Positions 1-9,476 of a stretch of 20,710 nucleotides of DNA are shown here, one piece after another. Both the position numbers and the translations under genes were made by a program. The notes below the pieces were generated by a model. The model did no database searches. It was not told where the DNA came from and saw nothing but the letters and a program-made list of their open reading frames with translations. This DNA is from Scleroderma bovista (taxonomy: Eukaryota; Basidiomycota; Agaricomycetes; Boletales; Sclerodermataceae), in contig JAYMGJ010000800.1 of NCBI GenBank assembly GCA_037178675.1, positions 1 through 20,710 on the forward strand. Direction: 5' to 3'. The number at the start of each line of letters is the position of its first letter. Position 1 is the first letter of the stretch.

Positions 1-185
1 TTCAGAATATGAATTCAGTCCTCACCACAAGATATGCACATGCGCCAATGACGAAAAACGGCATGCTACTCAGTGTAGATGTAGGCAATGGAATTCCAAG
101 GCAGAGTACACTGATGAAGTTCACTATTGTGCGCACAACCAGTGTGCTTTGCTGTGTGCATAGGGCTGATGCCATGTGGAAGGGG
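1..185. other. Left flank of the copia insertion, no gene seen
   Basis: This stretch lies before the left target-site duplication of the copia element. Short open frames occur on both strands, but none shows a recognisable domain, splice structure or family motif. Before the retrotransposon inserted, it was continuous with the sequence that now starts at 5182. Joining the two flanks does not create an evident coding region. Confidence 0.6.
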
Positions 186-190
186 CCGGT
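186..190. repeat. Left target-site duplication CCGGT
   Basis: CCGGT directly precedes the first base of the left LTR and recurs directly after the last base of the right LTR (5182-5186). A 5-bp duplication is the usual signature of integration by a Ty1/copia integrase. The two copies are identical, so neither has mutated since insertion. Confidence 0.93.
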
Positions 191-468
191 TGTTGATATT
201 GAGTGTTTGTGCACTCTTGTGGTGTTGTGTGGCGCATTTGCAGTGATTACTTGAGGTATTTCCTTTCCAGGTTGATCAGGTGATTTGTGGCTTTTGTGTT
301 ACATTGTTTTTCCTTGTTTGCTTTGTTTGTGTAGTTGAAATTTTCGTGCCCAGAGTCCTTTCTCTTCAGTCTCTGACACTGGGCACAAGGTCTGTAATCT
401 GTAGCTCTCCTCATAATTAAGTCTCTGACACTGGGCACAAGAGTGCTCTTTTGTGGATTATTTGAACA
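191..468 (+). repeat. Left (5') LTR of the copia element, 278 bp
   Basis: The LTR starts TGTTGATATT and ends TTGAACA, so it has the canonical TG...CA termini. It matches 4904-5181 base for base except at 258 and 304. By family rule it should hold the promoter and the start of the genomic RNA. I see no strong TATA box; the best AT-rich candidate is CATAATTAA at about 412-420. The right half has an internal 22-bp duplication and an inverted repeat, listed separately. A further host flank lies only on its left. Confidence 0.95.
368..441 (+). repeat. Internal 22-bp direct repeat of the LTR, two copies
   Basis: The 22-bp word containing CTCTGACACTGGGCACAAG occurs at 368-389 and 420-441, perfectly conserved with a 52-bp period. 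The same pair is in the right LTR at 5081-5102 and 5133-5154. The 8-mer GTGCCCAG at 346-353 is the reverse complement of CTGGGCAC in each copy (379-386 and 431-438), so two alternative hairpins are possible. Repeats of this kind in LTRs are often promoter or enhancer elements, but that role here is only an inference. Confidence 0.8.
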
Positions 469-482
469 GGTTATGAGCCCTG
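469..482 (+). other. Primer-binding site, initiator tRNA-Met anticodon arm (half-tRNA type)
   Basis: GGTTATGAGCCCTG starts at the base after the left LTR. Its reverse complement, CAGGGCTCATAACC, matches the anticodon stem-loop of fungal initiator tRNA-Met as I recall it, with the CAU anticodon inside GGGCUCAUAACCC. This is the half-tRNA priming described for Drosophila copia, where the primer is an internal fragment of tRNA-iMet, not its 3' CCA end. The next bases (483-490) no longer match closely, so about 14 bp is the supported length. Confidence 0.85.
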
Positions 483-639
483 TGCTCCAGGAACTTTAGG
501 ACTACGCTTTAGACCACCCTCCTGCTGCTGCGCAACTTTTTTCGCCTACTACATCGATTTCCACTCTTTGCCTCTCTGCCCCAGCCTCAAAACTCGCTCC
601 CCAGCCCTCCTTTGCTGCCCCCATCGCATTCCCATCCCC
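483..639 (+). other. Untranslated leader of the copia RNA
   Basis: This short leader runs from the primer-binding site to the favoured Gag start. It becomes strongly pyrimidine-rich (C and T tracts from about 518). An in-frame upstream ATG at 568 would add 24 residues of low-complexity sequence before the Gag fold. I see no independent ORF here. Confidence 0.55.
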
Positions 640-3600
640 ATGGCCGACGATTCCACCAGCTCTTCCACTCCTTCCTTCGAAAAACTCGCCTCTTCCAACT
701 ACTCCACCTGGAAGGGGGAGATGAAGGCCTTCCTGCGCACCAAGGGCCTCTGGACCATTGTTAGTGGTGCTGAGAAGCGCCCTGATGACTCCCACTCCGA
801 CCTCCAGGCTAAATGGGACCTTAGAGCGGACAAGGCTGCAGGTCAGCTGTATCTCTCCCTCTCTGCTGAACAGAGGACGCATATAGAGGCTGTCCAAGAC
901 CACCCTGCCCAGATCTGGTCGACCCTGGAGTCTATCCACCTCCAACAGCGTCCAGGAGCTCGTTTCAATGCCTGGGACGACTTTTTCTCGATTAGGAAGA
1001 AGGAGGACGAGTCCCTGACCTCTCTCATCGCCAGGATTGAGGACTCTATGTCCAAGATCCAGCAGCTCCGCCCCAAGGACGCCTCCACCCCTTATACCAT
1101 CAAGGACCTCGATAATGAGCTTATTTGTATGGCTATGGTGCGATCCCTGGGCGATGACTACTCCCACTTTGCTTCTTCTCTACTTCTCTTCCAGTCTTTG
1201 GAGAAAGACAGGCTCAAGGAGGCTTTCCTAGCGGAGGAGTTACAGCGCAAGCGTCGCCCTGAGGCTACCACTGGGTCTGAGGCAGTCCTGTTCGCCTCTG
1301 GCAGCACCTGCAAGTGTCCCCCTTCTGTGTCCTGCACTTTCTGCGAGTACTCGAACCACTGTGTCCACAAGTGCCAGAATCTTGTCAAGGCCAAGACCAA
1401 CTACTTATCCCAGAAGTCCAAGCGCACTAAGAAGGGTGGTAACGCCGCAAATCAAGCCTCTGACGCGTCCAGCTCCTCTCAGACCACTGCAGATGCATCC
1501 TCTGGCTCCCAGTCCGCTTCCCAGGCCATGGAGTTCGCTGGAAATGCAAGTCTTCGTTCCTTTGACCCCTCCTCCCCACTCTATCCACTCCAACTCGATG
1601 CTGACGTCCATTGGAATGCAGACACTGGGGCCACTGCTCATATGACCCCCCATCGCCACTGGATGCGCAACTATACCTCCAAATGTGTTCCAGTGAAGTT
1701 GGCAGACAATAAAGTGGTCTATTCTGCTGGGGTGGGGTCTGTGGTGTTTGTACCGGTTATTGGAGGAAGGAAGCAGCGTCCCGTCGAGTTTACCAACGTC
1801 CTGCATGTCCCTGACCTCAGGAATAATTTACTCTCTGTGCTATACTTGTGTCGAAGTAAGGGCTTCCTTGTAAGCATTGATGCGACGCAGATGGCCTTCA
1901 GACGTCACCCTGGACCTGTTCTCTTCGTTGCAAACATAGGGACAAGCAACTGCGCTTTTCTGGATGGAGAAACCGCCCCTCTGGTCGAATTTGCGTCTGC
2001 AGCCACCACTACTCCTCTAGATCTTGACTTGTGGCATAGGAGACTAGCTCACCACCACCTGGCCGATGTGAAGACCTTGCTGCGTCACAATCTGGTCACT
2101 GGGATGGCCATAGACTCGAAGACTGCCCCAGATCCTATCTGTGAACCCTGCCTGGCTGGTAAGATGCATGCAAACCCCTTCCCTAGCTCTTCATGGCGCG
2201 CCTCCAGACCTCTGGAACTCGTCCATAGCGATGTCCACGATGTAGGCCACCTCTCCATGTCTGGGTATCGATACTGGATCACTTTCATCGACGACTACTC
2301 GAGATTTCGCTTTGTTATCCCTCTGAAGGCCAAGTCACAAGCTTTTGAGGCCTTTAAGACGTTCAAGGCCTTTGCTGAGAACCAGAGCGAGCGAAAGATC
2401 AAGATCCTGCACGATGACAAGGGAGGGGAGTATATGAGCAATGCTTTCATCGATTTCACGACCCAATGTGGCATTCTTCGCAAGCATACTGTCAGGAATC
2501 GACCCCAGCAGAATGGAGTTGCAGAGCGTGCTAATAGGGTTCTATGCGAGCGGATTACTGCGATGTTGGACGAGTCTGGCCTTGCCAAAGGTTTCTGGGG
2601 CGACTGTCTTGCCTCTCTAGTCCATGTCTGGAACAGGTGTCCTACTGAGGCCATCAAGAATGCTACTCCCTATGAACTGTGGCATGGGTGCAAGCCTGAT
2701 GTCTCCCACCTTCGAGTTTGGGGATGTACTGCCTATGTGCATGTGCAGAAGGACAAGAGGCGCCCTCTGGAGTCCCACATGGAGAAATGCGTCTTTCTAG
2801 GCTATCCTGAGGGTTACAAAGGCTGGAAGTTCTATAATCCCACCTCCAAGCGTACTCTCATCTCTGAAAGGGCTGATTTCGACGAAAGGTACTTCCCTAT
2901 GTCCAAAAGATCGCCCTTACCATCCCAGCCTCCCCCTACTGCTCCTGCTCTCGTCCCACCTGCGCCCTCTGTTGAATACTACAACCCTGGTGCGACTCTG
3001 GACTCTGAGAGCGATTGCAACGAGGTACTGGATCATGGGGGGGAGCCTGTACCTATACCTGCTAATCCAGAACCTCCTGCTGTTCCAGATCCAGCTCCTG
3101 CGCCCCATGTGCGCACTCCATCCCCAGAACCACGTCCCAGACCATCTAGTCCCGTCGGAATCGGTGCCAGACTGCCTATGCGCAACAGACAGAAGCCTAG
3201 AGAGTGGTGGAAGCTCTCCCCTGCGCAGCTCGATGAACCAGATGAGATGGAGGACAGTGATGACGAACTGGCTATGTCTGCATCTCTCCCTGATGAGCCA
3301 CTCACATTTGCAGAGGCTCTGACTCGCCCTGATGCGGAAAAGTGGAGACAGGCCGCTTTGGAGGAGCTGGCTGCTCACCAGTCAAATGGTACTTGGACCC
3401 TTGTTCCTAGACCTGCTGGGAGTAAGGTCATCGGTTCAAAGTGGGTATTCAAGGTAAAGCGCAATGCAGATGGCTCTGTAGACCGCTACAAGGCTCGATT
3501 GGTGGCCAAGGGCTACAACCAGCGTCCTGGATTCGATTACCTTGAAGTCTTCGCTCCTACTGTTCGCCTTTCGTCCATCCGGGTTATTCTCGCACTTGCT

Positions 3601-4872
3601 GCACTCCAGGACCTCCACCTGCACTCCCTTGACGTCTCTCATGCCTACCTCAATGGGGAAATGGACTGTGAGGTCTATATGGCGCAACCTGAAGGCTTTG
3701 TGGAGGGAGATCCAAAAGCAAAGGTGTGTCTGCTTCAGAAGGCTATCTATGGCAGCAAACAGGGCGGAAACCGCTGGAACAAGAAGATGCGCTCTGTGCT
3801 TGAGTCTCTTGACTTCAGGCAGACCTACTCTGATGCCAGCATCTATATCTACTCCAAGGATGGTGTAACTATCATTCTCCCTGTCTTTGTCGATGATATG
3901 ACCCTAGCCTCGAAATCTGAACCTGCCATCCAGTCCTTCATCGCCCAACTCAGCCAGCACTTCAAAATCCGCGATCTGGGGCCTACCACTCAGCTTCTGG
4001 CCATCAAAATCGACAGGGATCGCGCCAAGCACTCTATCTCACTCTCCCAAAGGCAGTATTGCCTGGATGTCCTGGACAGGTTTGGTATGGCTGACTGTAA
4101 GCCCATCTCCACTCCCATGGAACCTGGCCTTCGCCTCTCTCGCACTCAGAGCCCCCAGAACGCTCAGGAAGCCGAAACTATGCGTCAGACTCCTTATCTC
4201 TCTGCTGTTGGTGCTCTGATGTACCTTGCTACCACAACTCGTCCAGATATCGCCTACACTGTCGGAGTATTGGCTAGATTCAACTCCAATCCTGGCTGGA
4301 CCCACTGGCTCGCTGTCAAACACCTCCTGCGCTATATTAAGGGTACCCTTGACTACTCTATCACCTACTCCCCTGATCCCTCGCAACCTGAGACCTTTAT
4401 CACGTTTTCTGATGCAGATCATGGTGGATGCAAGGATACTGGTCGCTCTACTGGTGGATATGTGGTCAAGATGGGTACTGGTGCGGTTTCCTGGTCTTCT
4501 AAGCTCCAGAACGTCGTTGCTCTCTCTACTACTGAAGCTGAGTATATGGCATCAGTCCAGGCAGGCAAGGAGATCAAATGGATGCGCAATCTGATGCATG
4601 AGCTTGGTATTCCCCTTCCTGGCGCCTCCTCTCTGCTCATTGACAACCAATCTGCGATTTCTGTGGCTAAGAACCCAGAACACCATGGCAGGATGAAGCA
4701 GCTGGACCTTTGCTACTACTGGCTTCGAGATGCGGTCCAGGAACAGGCTATCACACCTTCATTCGTCCCTACCACTCAACAGGCTGCTGATCTGCTCACC
4801 AAACCGTTGACTACACCCAAGGTGAGGGAGTTTTGTCAGATGCTGGGACTTGGTGGATCTGGGGGGAGTTAG
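640..4872 (+). CDS. Copia Gag-Pol polyprotein, intact
   Basis: A single ORF of about 1410 residues encodes all proteins for retrotransposition. Residues are counted from the ATG at 640, chosen because it has good context (CCCCATGG) and precedes the Gag motif SSNYSTWKGEMKAFL; an in-frame ATG at 568 is the alternative. Domains in order: Gag (about 10-200); CCHC zinc knuckle C232-x2-C235-x4-H240-x4-C245, which lacks the usual glycines; aspartic protease with DTGA at 328; pre-integrase HHCC zinc region; integrase with D531, D593 and E629, exact D-x35-E spacing; reverse transcriptase with SKWVFKVK and an FVDDM active site (D1085, D1086; most copia elements have YVDDM); RNase H with SDAD at about 1257, TEAEY near 1298 and D1335. 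No stop or frameshift separates gag from pol. Nothing essential appears to be missing. Confidence 0.96.
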   Translation: MADDSTSSSTPSFEKLASSNYSTWKGEMKAFLRTKGLWTIVSGAEKRPDDSHSDLQAKWDLRADKAAGQLYLSLSAEQRTHIEAVQDHPAQIWSTLESIHLQQRPGARFNAWDDFFSIRKKEDESLTSLIARIEDSMSKIQQLRPKDASTPYTIKDLDNELICMAMVRSLGDDYSHFASSLLLFQSLEKDRLKEAFLAEELQRKRRPEATTGSEAVLFASGSTCKCPPSVSCTFCEYSNHCVHKCQNLVKAKTNYLSQKSKRTKKGGNAANQASDASSSSQTTADASSGSQSASQAMEFAGNASLRSFDPSSPLYPLQLDADVHWNADTGATAHMTPHRHWMRNYTSKCVPVKLADNKVVYSAGVGSVVFVPVIGGRKQRPVEFTNVLHVPDLRNNLLSVLYLCRSKGFLVSIDATQMAFRRHPGPVLFVANIGTSNCAFLDGETAPLVEFASAATTTPLDLDLWHRRLAHHHLADVKTLLRHNLVTGMAIDSKTAPDPICEPCLAGKMHANPFPSSSWRASRPLELVHSDVHDVGHLSMSGYRYWITFIDDYSRFRFVIPLKAKSQAFEAFKTFKAFAENQSERKIKILHDDKGGEYMSNAFIDFTTQCGILRKHTVRNRPQQNGVAERANRVLCERITAMLDESGLAKGFWGDCLASLVHVWNRCPTEAIKNATPYELWHGCKPDVSHLRVWGCTAYVHVQKDKRRPLESHMEKCVFLGYPEGYKGWKFYNPTSKRTLISERADFDERYFPMSKRSPLPSQPPPTAPALVPPAPSVEYYNPGATLDSESDCNEVLDHGGEPVPIPANPEPPAVPDPAPAPHVRTPSPEPRPRPSSPVGIGARLPMRNRQKPREWWKLSPAQLDEPDEMEDSDDELAMSASLPDEPLTFAEALTRPDAEKWRQAALEELAAHQSNGTWTLVPRPAGSKVIGSKWVFKVKRNADGSVDRYKARLVAKGYNQRPGFDYLEVFAPTVRLSSIRVILALAALQDLHLHSLDVSHAYLNGEMDCEVYMAQPEGFVEGDPKAKVCLLQKAIYGSKQGGNRWNKKMRSVLESLDFRQTYSDASIYIYSKDGVTIILPVFVDDMTLASKSEPAIQSFIAQLSQHFKIRDLGPTTQLLAIKIDRDRAKHSISLSQRQYCLDVLDRFGMADCKPISTPMEPGLRLSRTQSPQNAQEAETMRQTPYLSAVGALMYLATTTRPDIAYTVGVLARFNSNPGWTHWLAVKHLLRYIKGTLDYSITYSPDPSQPETFITFSDADHGGCKDTGRSTGGYVVKMGTGAVSWSSKLQNVVALSTTEAEYMASVQAGKEIKWMRNLMHELGIPLPGASSLLIDNQSAISVAKNPEHHGRMKQLDLCYYWLRDAVQEQAITPSFVPTTQQAADLLTKPLTTPKVREFCQMLGLGGSGGS

Positions 4873-4894
4873 TGATTTGCAGAGATGCACAATC

Positions 4895-4903
4895 AGGGGG
4901 AAG
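4895..4903 (+). other. Polypurine tract
   Basis: AGGGGGAAG ends at the base before the right LTR and lies 22 bp after the Gag-Pol stop codon. In LTR retrotransposons the RNase H-resistant purine tract at this position primes plus-strand DNA synthesis. Position and composition both fit. Confidence 0.9.
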
Positions 4904-5181
4904 TGTTGATATTGAGTGTTTGTGCACTCTTGTGGTGTTGTGTGGCGCATTTGCAGTGATTACTTGAGGTGTTTCCTTTCCAGGTTGATCAGGTGATTTG
5001 TGGCTTTTGTGTTACACTGTTTTTCCTTGTTTGCTTTGTTTGTGTAGTTGAAATTTTCGTGCCCAGAGTCCTTTCTCTTCAGTCTCTGACACTGGGCACA
5101 AGGTCTGTAATCTGTAGCTCTCCTCATAATTAAGTCTCTGACACTGGGCACAAGAGTGCTCTTTTGTGGATTATTTGAACA
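4904..5181 (+). repeat. Right (3') LTR of the copia element, 278 bp
   Basis: This copy has the same length and TG...CA ends as the left LTR. The only differences are G at 4971 (A at 258) and C at 5017 (T at 304). It should provide the transcript end and polyadenylation signal, though no clear AATAAA is present. The 22-bp internal duplication is retained at 5081-5102 and 5133-5154. Confidence 0.95.
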
Positions 5182-5186
5182 CCGGT
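5182..5186. repeat. Right target-site duplication CCGGT
   Basis: This is identical to 186-190 and sits immediately after the terminal CA of the right LTR. It confirms that the two LTRs belong to one insertion and have not been shuffled by recombination with another copy. Confidence 0.93.
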
Positions 5187-5750
5187 GGGGTCTGAAGTGG
5201 ATTTGGCGCCAGTGTGCTGAGTAGCATGAGATAAGTGTAACATAAACAGAGAGGGAACGTGGAACATACCGACATGCAAGAGGAGAGCAGTAAGTACTTG
5301 CCAACGCTGTGCGTGCGGGTGTGGTGGGGGACACGAGAGATAGGTGGTTAAGAGGTGGTGGTCGAAGGGCAAGCTGGTGGCACATTTGTTGTCTGTTGCT
5401 GTGGCAGCACTGGAAGAGGTCTGCCATCGACGTGTCACTGCTAGACACAGCAGTGGTGATCACAGCCATTGTTAACGTTGTTGTACCACTGGCTAGTGGC
5501 CATCGTTGTTGTAGTTACCCAAGTGAGAGAGATGAAACCACTGGGAGTCAGGCGAATAGGTCGAATGGCCAGGTGAATCAGTTGAGAGGTTATGCAAATG
5601 GACAAAGAGGTCAGATGAATGCTTTGATGGTGGTAAACACCAGCAAGACAGCTGCTATGAGCGACAGTGGTGGTACATGCCCAAAGTTAGGCGCTAGAGA
5701 TGTGAAATGCGATGCAGATGCAACGGACAGTCTTGGAAGCTGGTCGGACA
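5187..5750. other. Right flank of the copia insertion, no gene supported
   Basis: An open frame on the plus strand runs through 5309-5878. Its translation is rich in short unrelated residues and shows no domain, start context or splice support, so I treat it as chance. The stretch AACATACCGACATGCAAG near 5262-5279 resembles motifs of the degenerate repeats that follow, so the repeat field may begin here. Confidence 0.4.
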
Positions 5751-6650
5751 CGTCAAGTGGGCACAGGGACATGCCAGGCATTCACAACATGGATATGAGT
5801 GCAGACGCGACAGAATACATCAGTACACATCGAAACCCCATGCAAACACGTAACTTATCTGTTGAACCTGCGATATAGTCTACAAACAACAAGATTGAGC
5901 CCACATGTGCATGGATAAGCATGGCATTGCAGACTGCATGACATGGCTGGCAACACACAGGAACATGTCAGTACATGCCCATTAGACTCAAAATGACCAG
6001 ACATACCTGCCAACAGCATGAGGTTATGCACAGATGAAACAGATGGTCTTGAGAGCTGCCTGGGCACGCTGAGCATCCACATACAAATGCGTGGCGATGG
6101 AAACGGCTCGGGAAGCCTAATATCACACACAGAGGAGCCACAGAAGCTCAGAAACACTATAAACATGTCGAGCACACGCACACACATGAAGAGCATCAGA
6201 ATTGACAAGATAACAGATTAGCATACCACAAAATAAGCAAAAATCGCCAAATTCACCAATGGGAGCAGAGACCTGGTGCAAGCATGAGGTGGATGGCTTG
6301 GGGGTGTTGCAGATGCATCTACTATACACAGGAACATGCACAGCATTGGTAACGGTGCAGAAATGACTGCGAAAACTCTAGAAATCGTCAGCATACCCCC
6401 AAACAATAAAACCGCCGAACTCACCTATTAGCGCAAAGATATGGTGCATAGGCATATATGTCGAGTGTACGCAGGGACATGCAGAGCGTTGAGAACGACC
6501 CAAAGATAGCAAAAATGCCGGAACACATCAAGCGAGACTAAAAATGTAAAACTTACCTCTAAGCCTCGAAATTGAAATGGCTAAGCATCCTGGATGACGG
6601 AAAACCATCAGCATAGACGGGAATGACATGTACATACTGCAGAACACACC
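5750..6650. repeat. Field of diverged repeat units of about 140-170 bp
   Basis: Similar blocks recur with substitutions and small indels. The clearest pair begins GCATACC at 6221 and 6391: both continue through an A-rich stretch, then GCCAAATTCACC / GCCGAACTCACC, then GGTGCA. A second shared block, of the form CACAGGAACATG..CAG, occurs near 5759, 5955, 6327 and 6469. ATGTCGAG followed by an alternating purine-pyrimidine run is shared at about 6165 and 6458. No ORF spans the units. They look like an old tandem array or nested remnants of one noncoding repeat. The unit borders are approximate because I aligned by eye. Confidence 0.5.
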
Positions 6651-7560
6651 TTTCGAAACCCTGGAGATGTGAACTTGAAAGATTGTCTTTAGACAATGTG
6701 TTGAGGTATTGGGTTGGATGAAAGGCATGTAGTGAGTGTTGTAGGCAAGAAAAGGATGGAAAGCAATGGGGAGATGTGGACGACACAAACAGCAGCGACG
6801 ACACCAGCTCAAAATGAGTCAAAGTGCAGTGTAGGCCCGTGGCTGACTGCAGATGGTCAGTACAAGTGCAACAATGCAAGACAGCAATGGCTGGGCAAAA
6901 CAATTTACCAGTGTCAGAGTCACCCAACAAAGCCAAATCCCTGCTATAGAGTTGCTATGCCAAGCCGTCAACATGCAAGGACCACCACTGAATGTCACCA
7001 GACTAGAAGGCAAAAGGTTCTGTCGTGATATGTTCCCACGATATAACAAATCCCAGAACCCTTTGCTCTGCGAGCAAGGGAATTACTGTAAACCATTTGG
7101 AACAGGACAGTGTTGCTGTAGAGGTATGTATATCAATTCACACATGCTAATACTACTGTCCACTCCTGCTTCGTATCCCGTCTTTACGCCACAATAGCGC
7201 CACCAGCCAGCGCTAGTAAGTATATTTTCTTGTTCATGGATTGTAACCACATGCAAATCATGGATAGCTCCTAGGAGCTTGTATGCGTGTGCTTCCTGCA
7301 CAGCTGGCATGCTATGAAGATGAACAGGTGAAGAAGAAGATGGATGCAAAATTTAGCCTTTAGGGAGGTGAAAGATGGCGGTTGTGGGGCAGTCACTGGC
7401 TGTGGTCAGAGAGTTCCCTCAGTGGACTTGTGGTTCTAGATAAGTCACTGCTCACAATTTTGTTCCTACTGTTCCTCCTGCTGAATTCCATTTTCTTTTA
7501 TGCTAGTTCTCTGAGTCATCAGGTTGCTTTCACAGAACTCTATCCTTCTCTACACTTCTC
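6651..7560. other. No gene supported
   Basis: Several frames of 80-125 codons are open on both strands, but they overlap each other and have cysteine-, serine- and leucine-rich translations typical of noncoding DNA. I see no recognisable motif. The right part (about 7440-7600) is pyrimidine-rich on the plus strand. Confidence 0.4.
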
Positions 7561-7618
7561 TCTCATTTGCATGTTCTGCAACTTTCTGCACTGCAGATTT
7601 TATCTTTGCACCTTGTGA

Positions 7619-8331
7619 GTTCTTTAGTGGGCGAGCAGGATGCCTTGTGGTGGTGTTTACAGGGTGATGAAGCATTGCTTGACATGAATGGTGTTGATGG
7701 TCACGTTTTGTGGATTGGCAGGGTTGGAGTAGCCATAAGAGATGATGAACATGGAGCAGCCAATTTATGTGGGCGTTGGTTAATAGGTAAGGTCACGTCC
7801 CTTTGTAAATATGTGGTTTCTGAAACAACCAACTCCCCTCAGCATAACTCAAGGTGAACTTATGTCCTCTGTGGTCACTGGCCACAGAGGCCTTGTCAGG
7901 CCTTGCAAAGTGGTTTGGGGATCTTTTCTGGGTGTTGATGTTTGAGGGGCTGTATCATGTAACGACGGGGGACAGAACACCAGTGCTTCCTTTGTCATGG
8001 TTGAAAGGAAAAAAGAGCATAGTCCGGGATCAGAACACTTGGGATGAAGAATGCTCGTGGAGAGATGGTGCTGCAAATAATGTTCATCACATTGTCAATG
8101 AGTGGCTGGACGATGTTGTCTGGGTGCAAAGCTATTATTCTCGTGAGTTGCCCTGATGATCCCCATCTGTTCACATTCTTCATTCTCCAATGTGCATAGG
8201 AGCAAAGGCCTTTGGACAGGTTTAATGCTTCATTGTACAAGATTAAATTGTTAGCTGCTCTTGGACAGTGTTCCTTATTGGTGGAGAAACACAACTGCAA
8301 GATAGTATCACTCTTTCTGACTCTGGTAGGT
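7619..8331 (+). pseudogene. Possible remnant of an unidentified spliced gene
   Basis: This stretch reads more like exons than its surroundings. An open frame ending near 7786 (contains LWWCLQGDEALLDMNGVDG) is followed by a donor GTAAGG at 7787. Another open frame at 7854-8141 contains WRDGAANNVHHIVNEWLDD and is followed by donor-like GTGAGT near 8143. A third, from about 8203 (EQRPLDRFNASLYKIKLLA), ends at GTAGGT near 8328. Acceptor-like AG sites lie between them, but the phases do not all fit, and an alternative frame after 7854 is also partly open. I recognise no family. It could be a decayed host or transposon gene, or chance. Confidence 0.25.
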
Positions 8332-9476
8332 GTTTCGTCTTCATCAACATTGCTTTCCTGTGCCGTGTCATGCCTTTTGCCATCCCTCTTGGGCGGCGCA
8401 AGCTTAGTGCATGGTTAGTGCTCTTCGCCAAGTTCACCGATCCTTGAACTTTGTATGCCTCAGACACTCCTTTCTCTTTTCTATGCCCTTCTTGCACACC
8501 TAGATCATACCTTGCATCATGCAGCACTCTGCTGTGTCCTCACATACAAATCATACTAAGCCATAGGTCATGTACATGTTTCCTTTCTAGGCAGCTAATG
8601 CAACTGACTGCATTGGACACCTAAAAAGGAAATTCTATTCAATCCACATGGTGGTGTGCCGCCCCAGTGCTGCTCTGCAACACTTTCACTTTTCTAAGAT
8701 ACACTTTGTGACCTGTTTACCTTGATGCATACATTTTGTGAACCCAAGACCCTGCTCAGTGCCAATTGTCCTCCCACCCCTTTTCAGACTGTACTAATAT
8801 CAGGGGAACTTTTTGGACGACAGATATGTATTGAGGGGAAATGGAATGCTGCAGTTATCTTGTGTTCCTCATGGATACCTGGGAAGTGATGTACAAGAAA
8901 TTGTCAACAGCCCACCTATTATCCAACACATCCTGGAAAAGACCCTGTTGAGGGTGAGTTGGGAGGTGCCAGCGAACCTGTGAGTCATTTTGTGTTGACT
9001 GAAGATGATTTTGAAGGCTTCAGAAAAACACAGAGGAGCACAGATGTGAATTGTGACTCCAGCAAATGAGCCGCAAAGAAGGTCATCAGCCTAATGTAAA
9101 TGTCTAGAAAGATGTACCTGATGTGCTGAAGATACCGCACAAGCCTGTGAGATGGACTCCTGCATGAGCTGTACAACTTACCTGGGTGCCAATCAAAGGC
9201 AAGGTATGTGAGGGTGAGCAACAAGCAGCGGAATGCCGCACTGTTGTGAGATGCCAGCAAGTCATGTCATCGATGGAATAGCTGTGTTGGATCAGAAATC
9301 AGTGACAAGGGTGACAAGACAATGTGTTTGTGCAACTTGAAGCAGTTGAGGCCTGTGCCAGATGTCCGAGCCAAGTCAGGGAGCTGCGGGAAAGATATGG
9401 CTGCACATGTGTTGACAAGGCCAGTTGGTCTGCAAAACGAGATGAGACAGAGACGTTTTCCCAAAGGTTCAACCAG
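8332..9476. other. No gene supported
   Basis: Short antisense and sense frames only, without motifs or splice structure that hold together. The left part, to about 8780, is pyrimidine-rich. Nothing resembles an RNA gene or an intact transposon end. Confidence 0.4.

Larger units (their letters stand above)
191..5181 (+). mobile_element. Complete Ty1/copia LTR retrotransposon
   Basis: This is a 4991-bp element with every expected part in order: TSD, 278-bp LTR, tRNA primer-binding site, untranslated leader, a single Gag-Pol ORF, polypurine tract, 278-bp LTR and TSD. The domain order (Gag, protease, integrase, reverse transcriptase, RNase H) places it in Ty1/copia rather than Ty3/gypsy, where integrase comes last. 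The LTRs differ at only two of 278 positions (A258 versus G4971, T304 versus C5017), both transitions, and the ORF is uninterrupted. The element is therefore probably a recent and possibly autonomous insertion. It replicates through an RNA intermediate that is reverse-transcribed in cytoplasmic particles before integration. Confidence 0.95.

Noticed and set aside
186..190. The copia target site CCGGT resembles the ACCGGT motif of the 16340-16634 cluster
   Set aside because: A 5-bp word is too short to support a link, and the insertion lies 11 kb away.
502..4650. Several long antisense frames across the copia element
   Set aside because: They are shadows of the intact Gag-Pol frame and contain no independent motifs.
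5309..5878. Plus-strand open frame of 189 codons
   Set aside because: It has no motif, no start or splice support and biased composition, and it runs into the noncoding repeat field.
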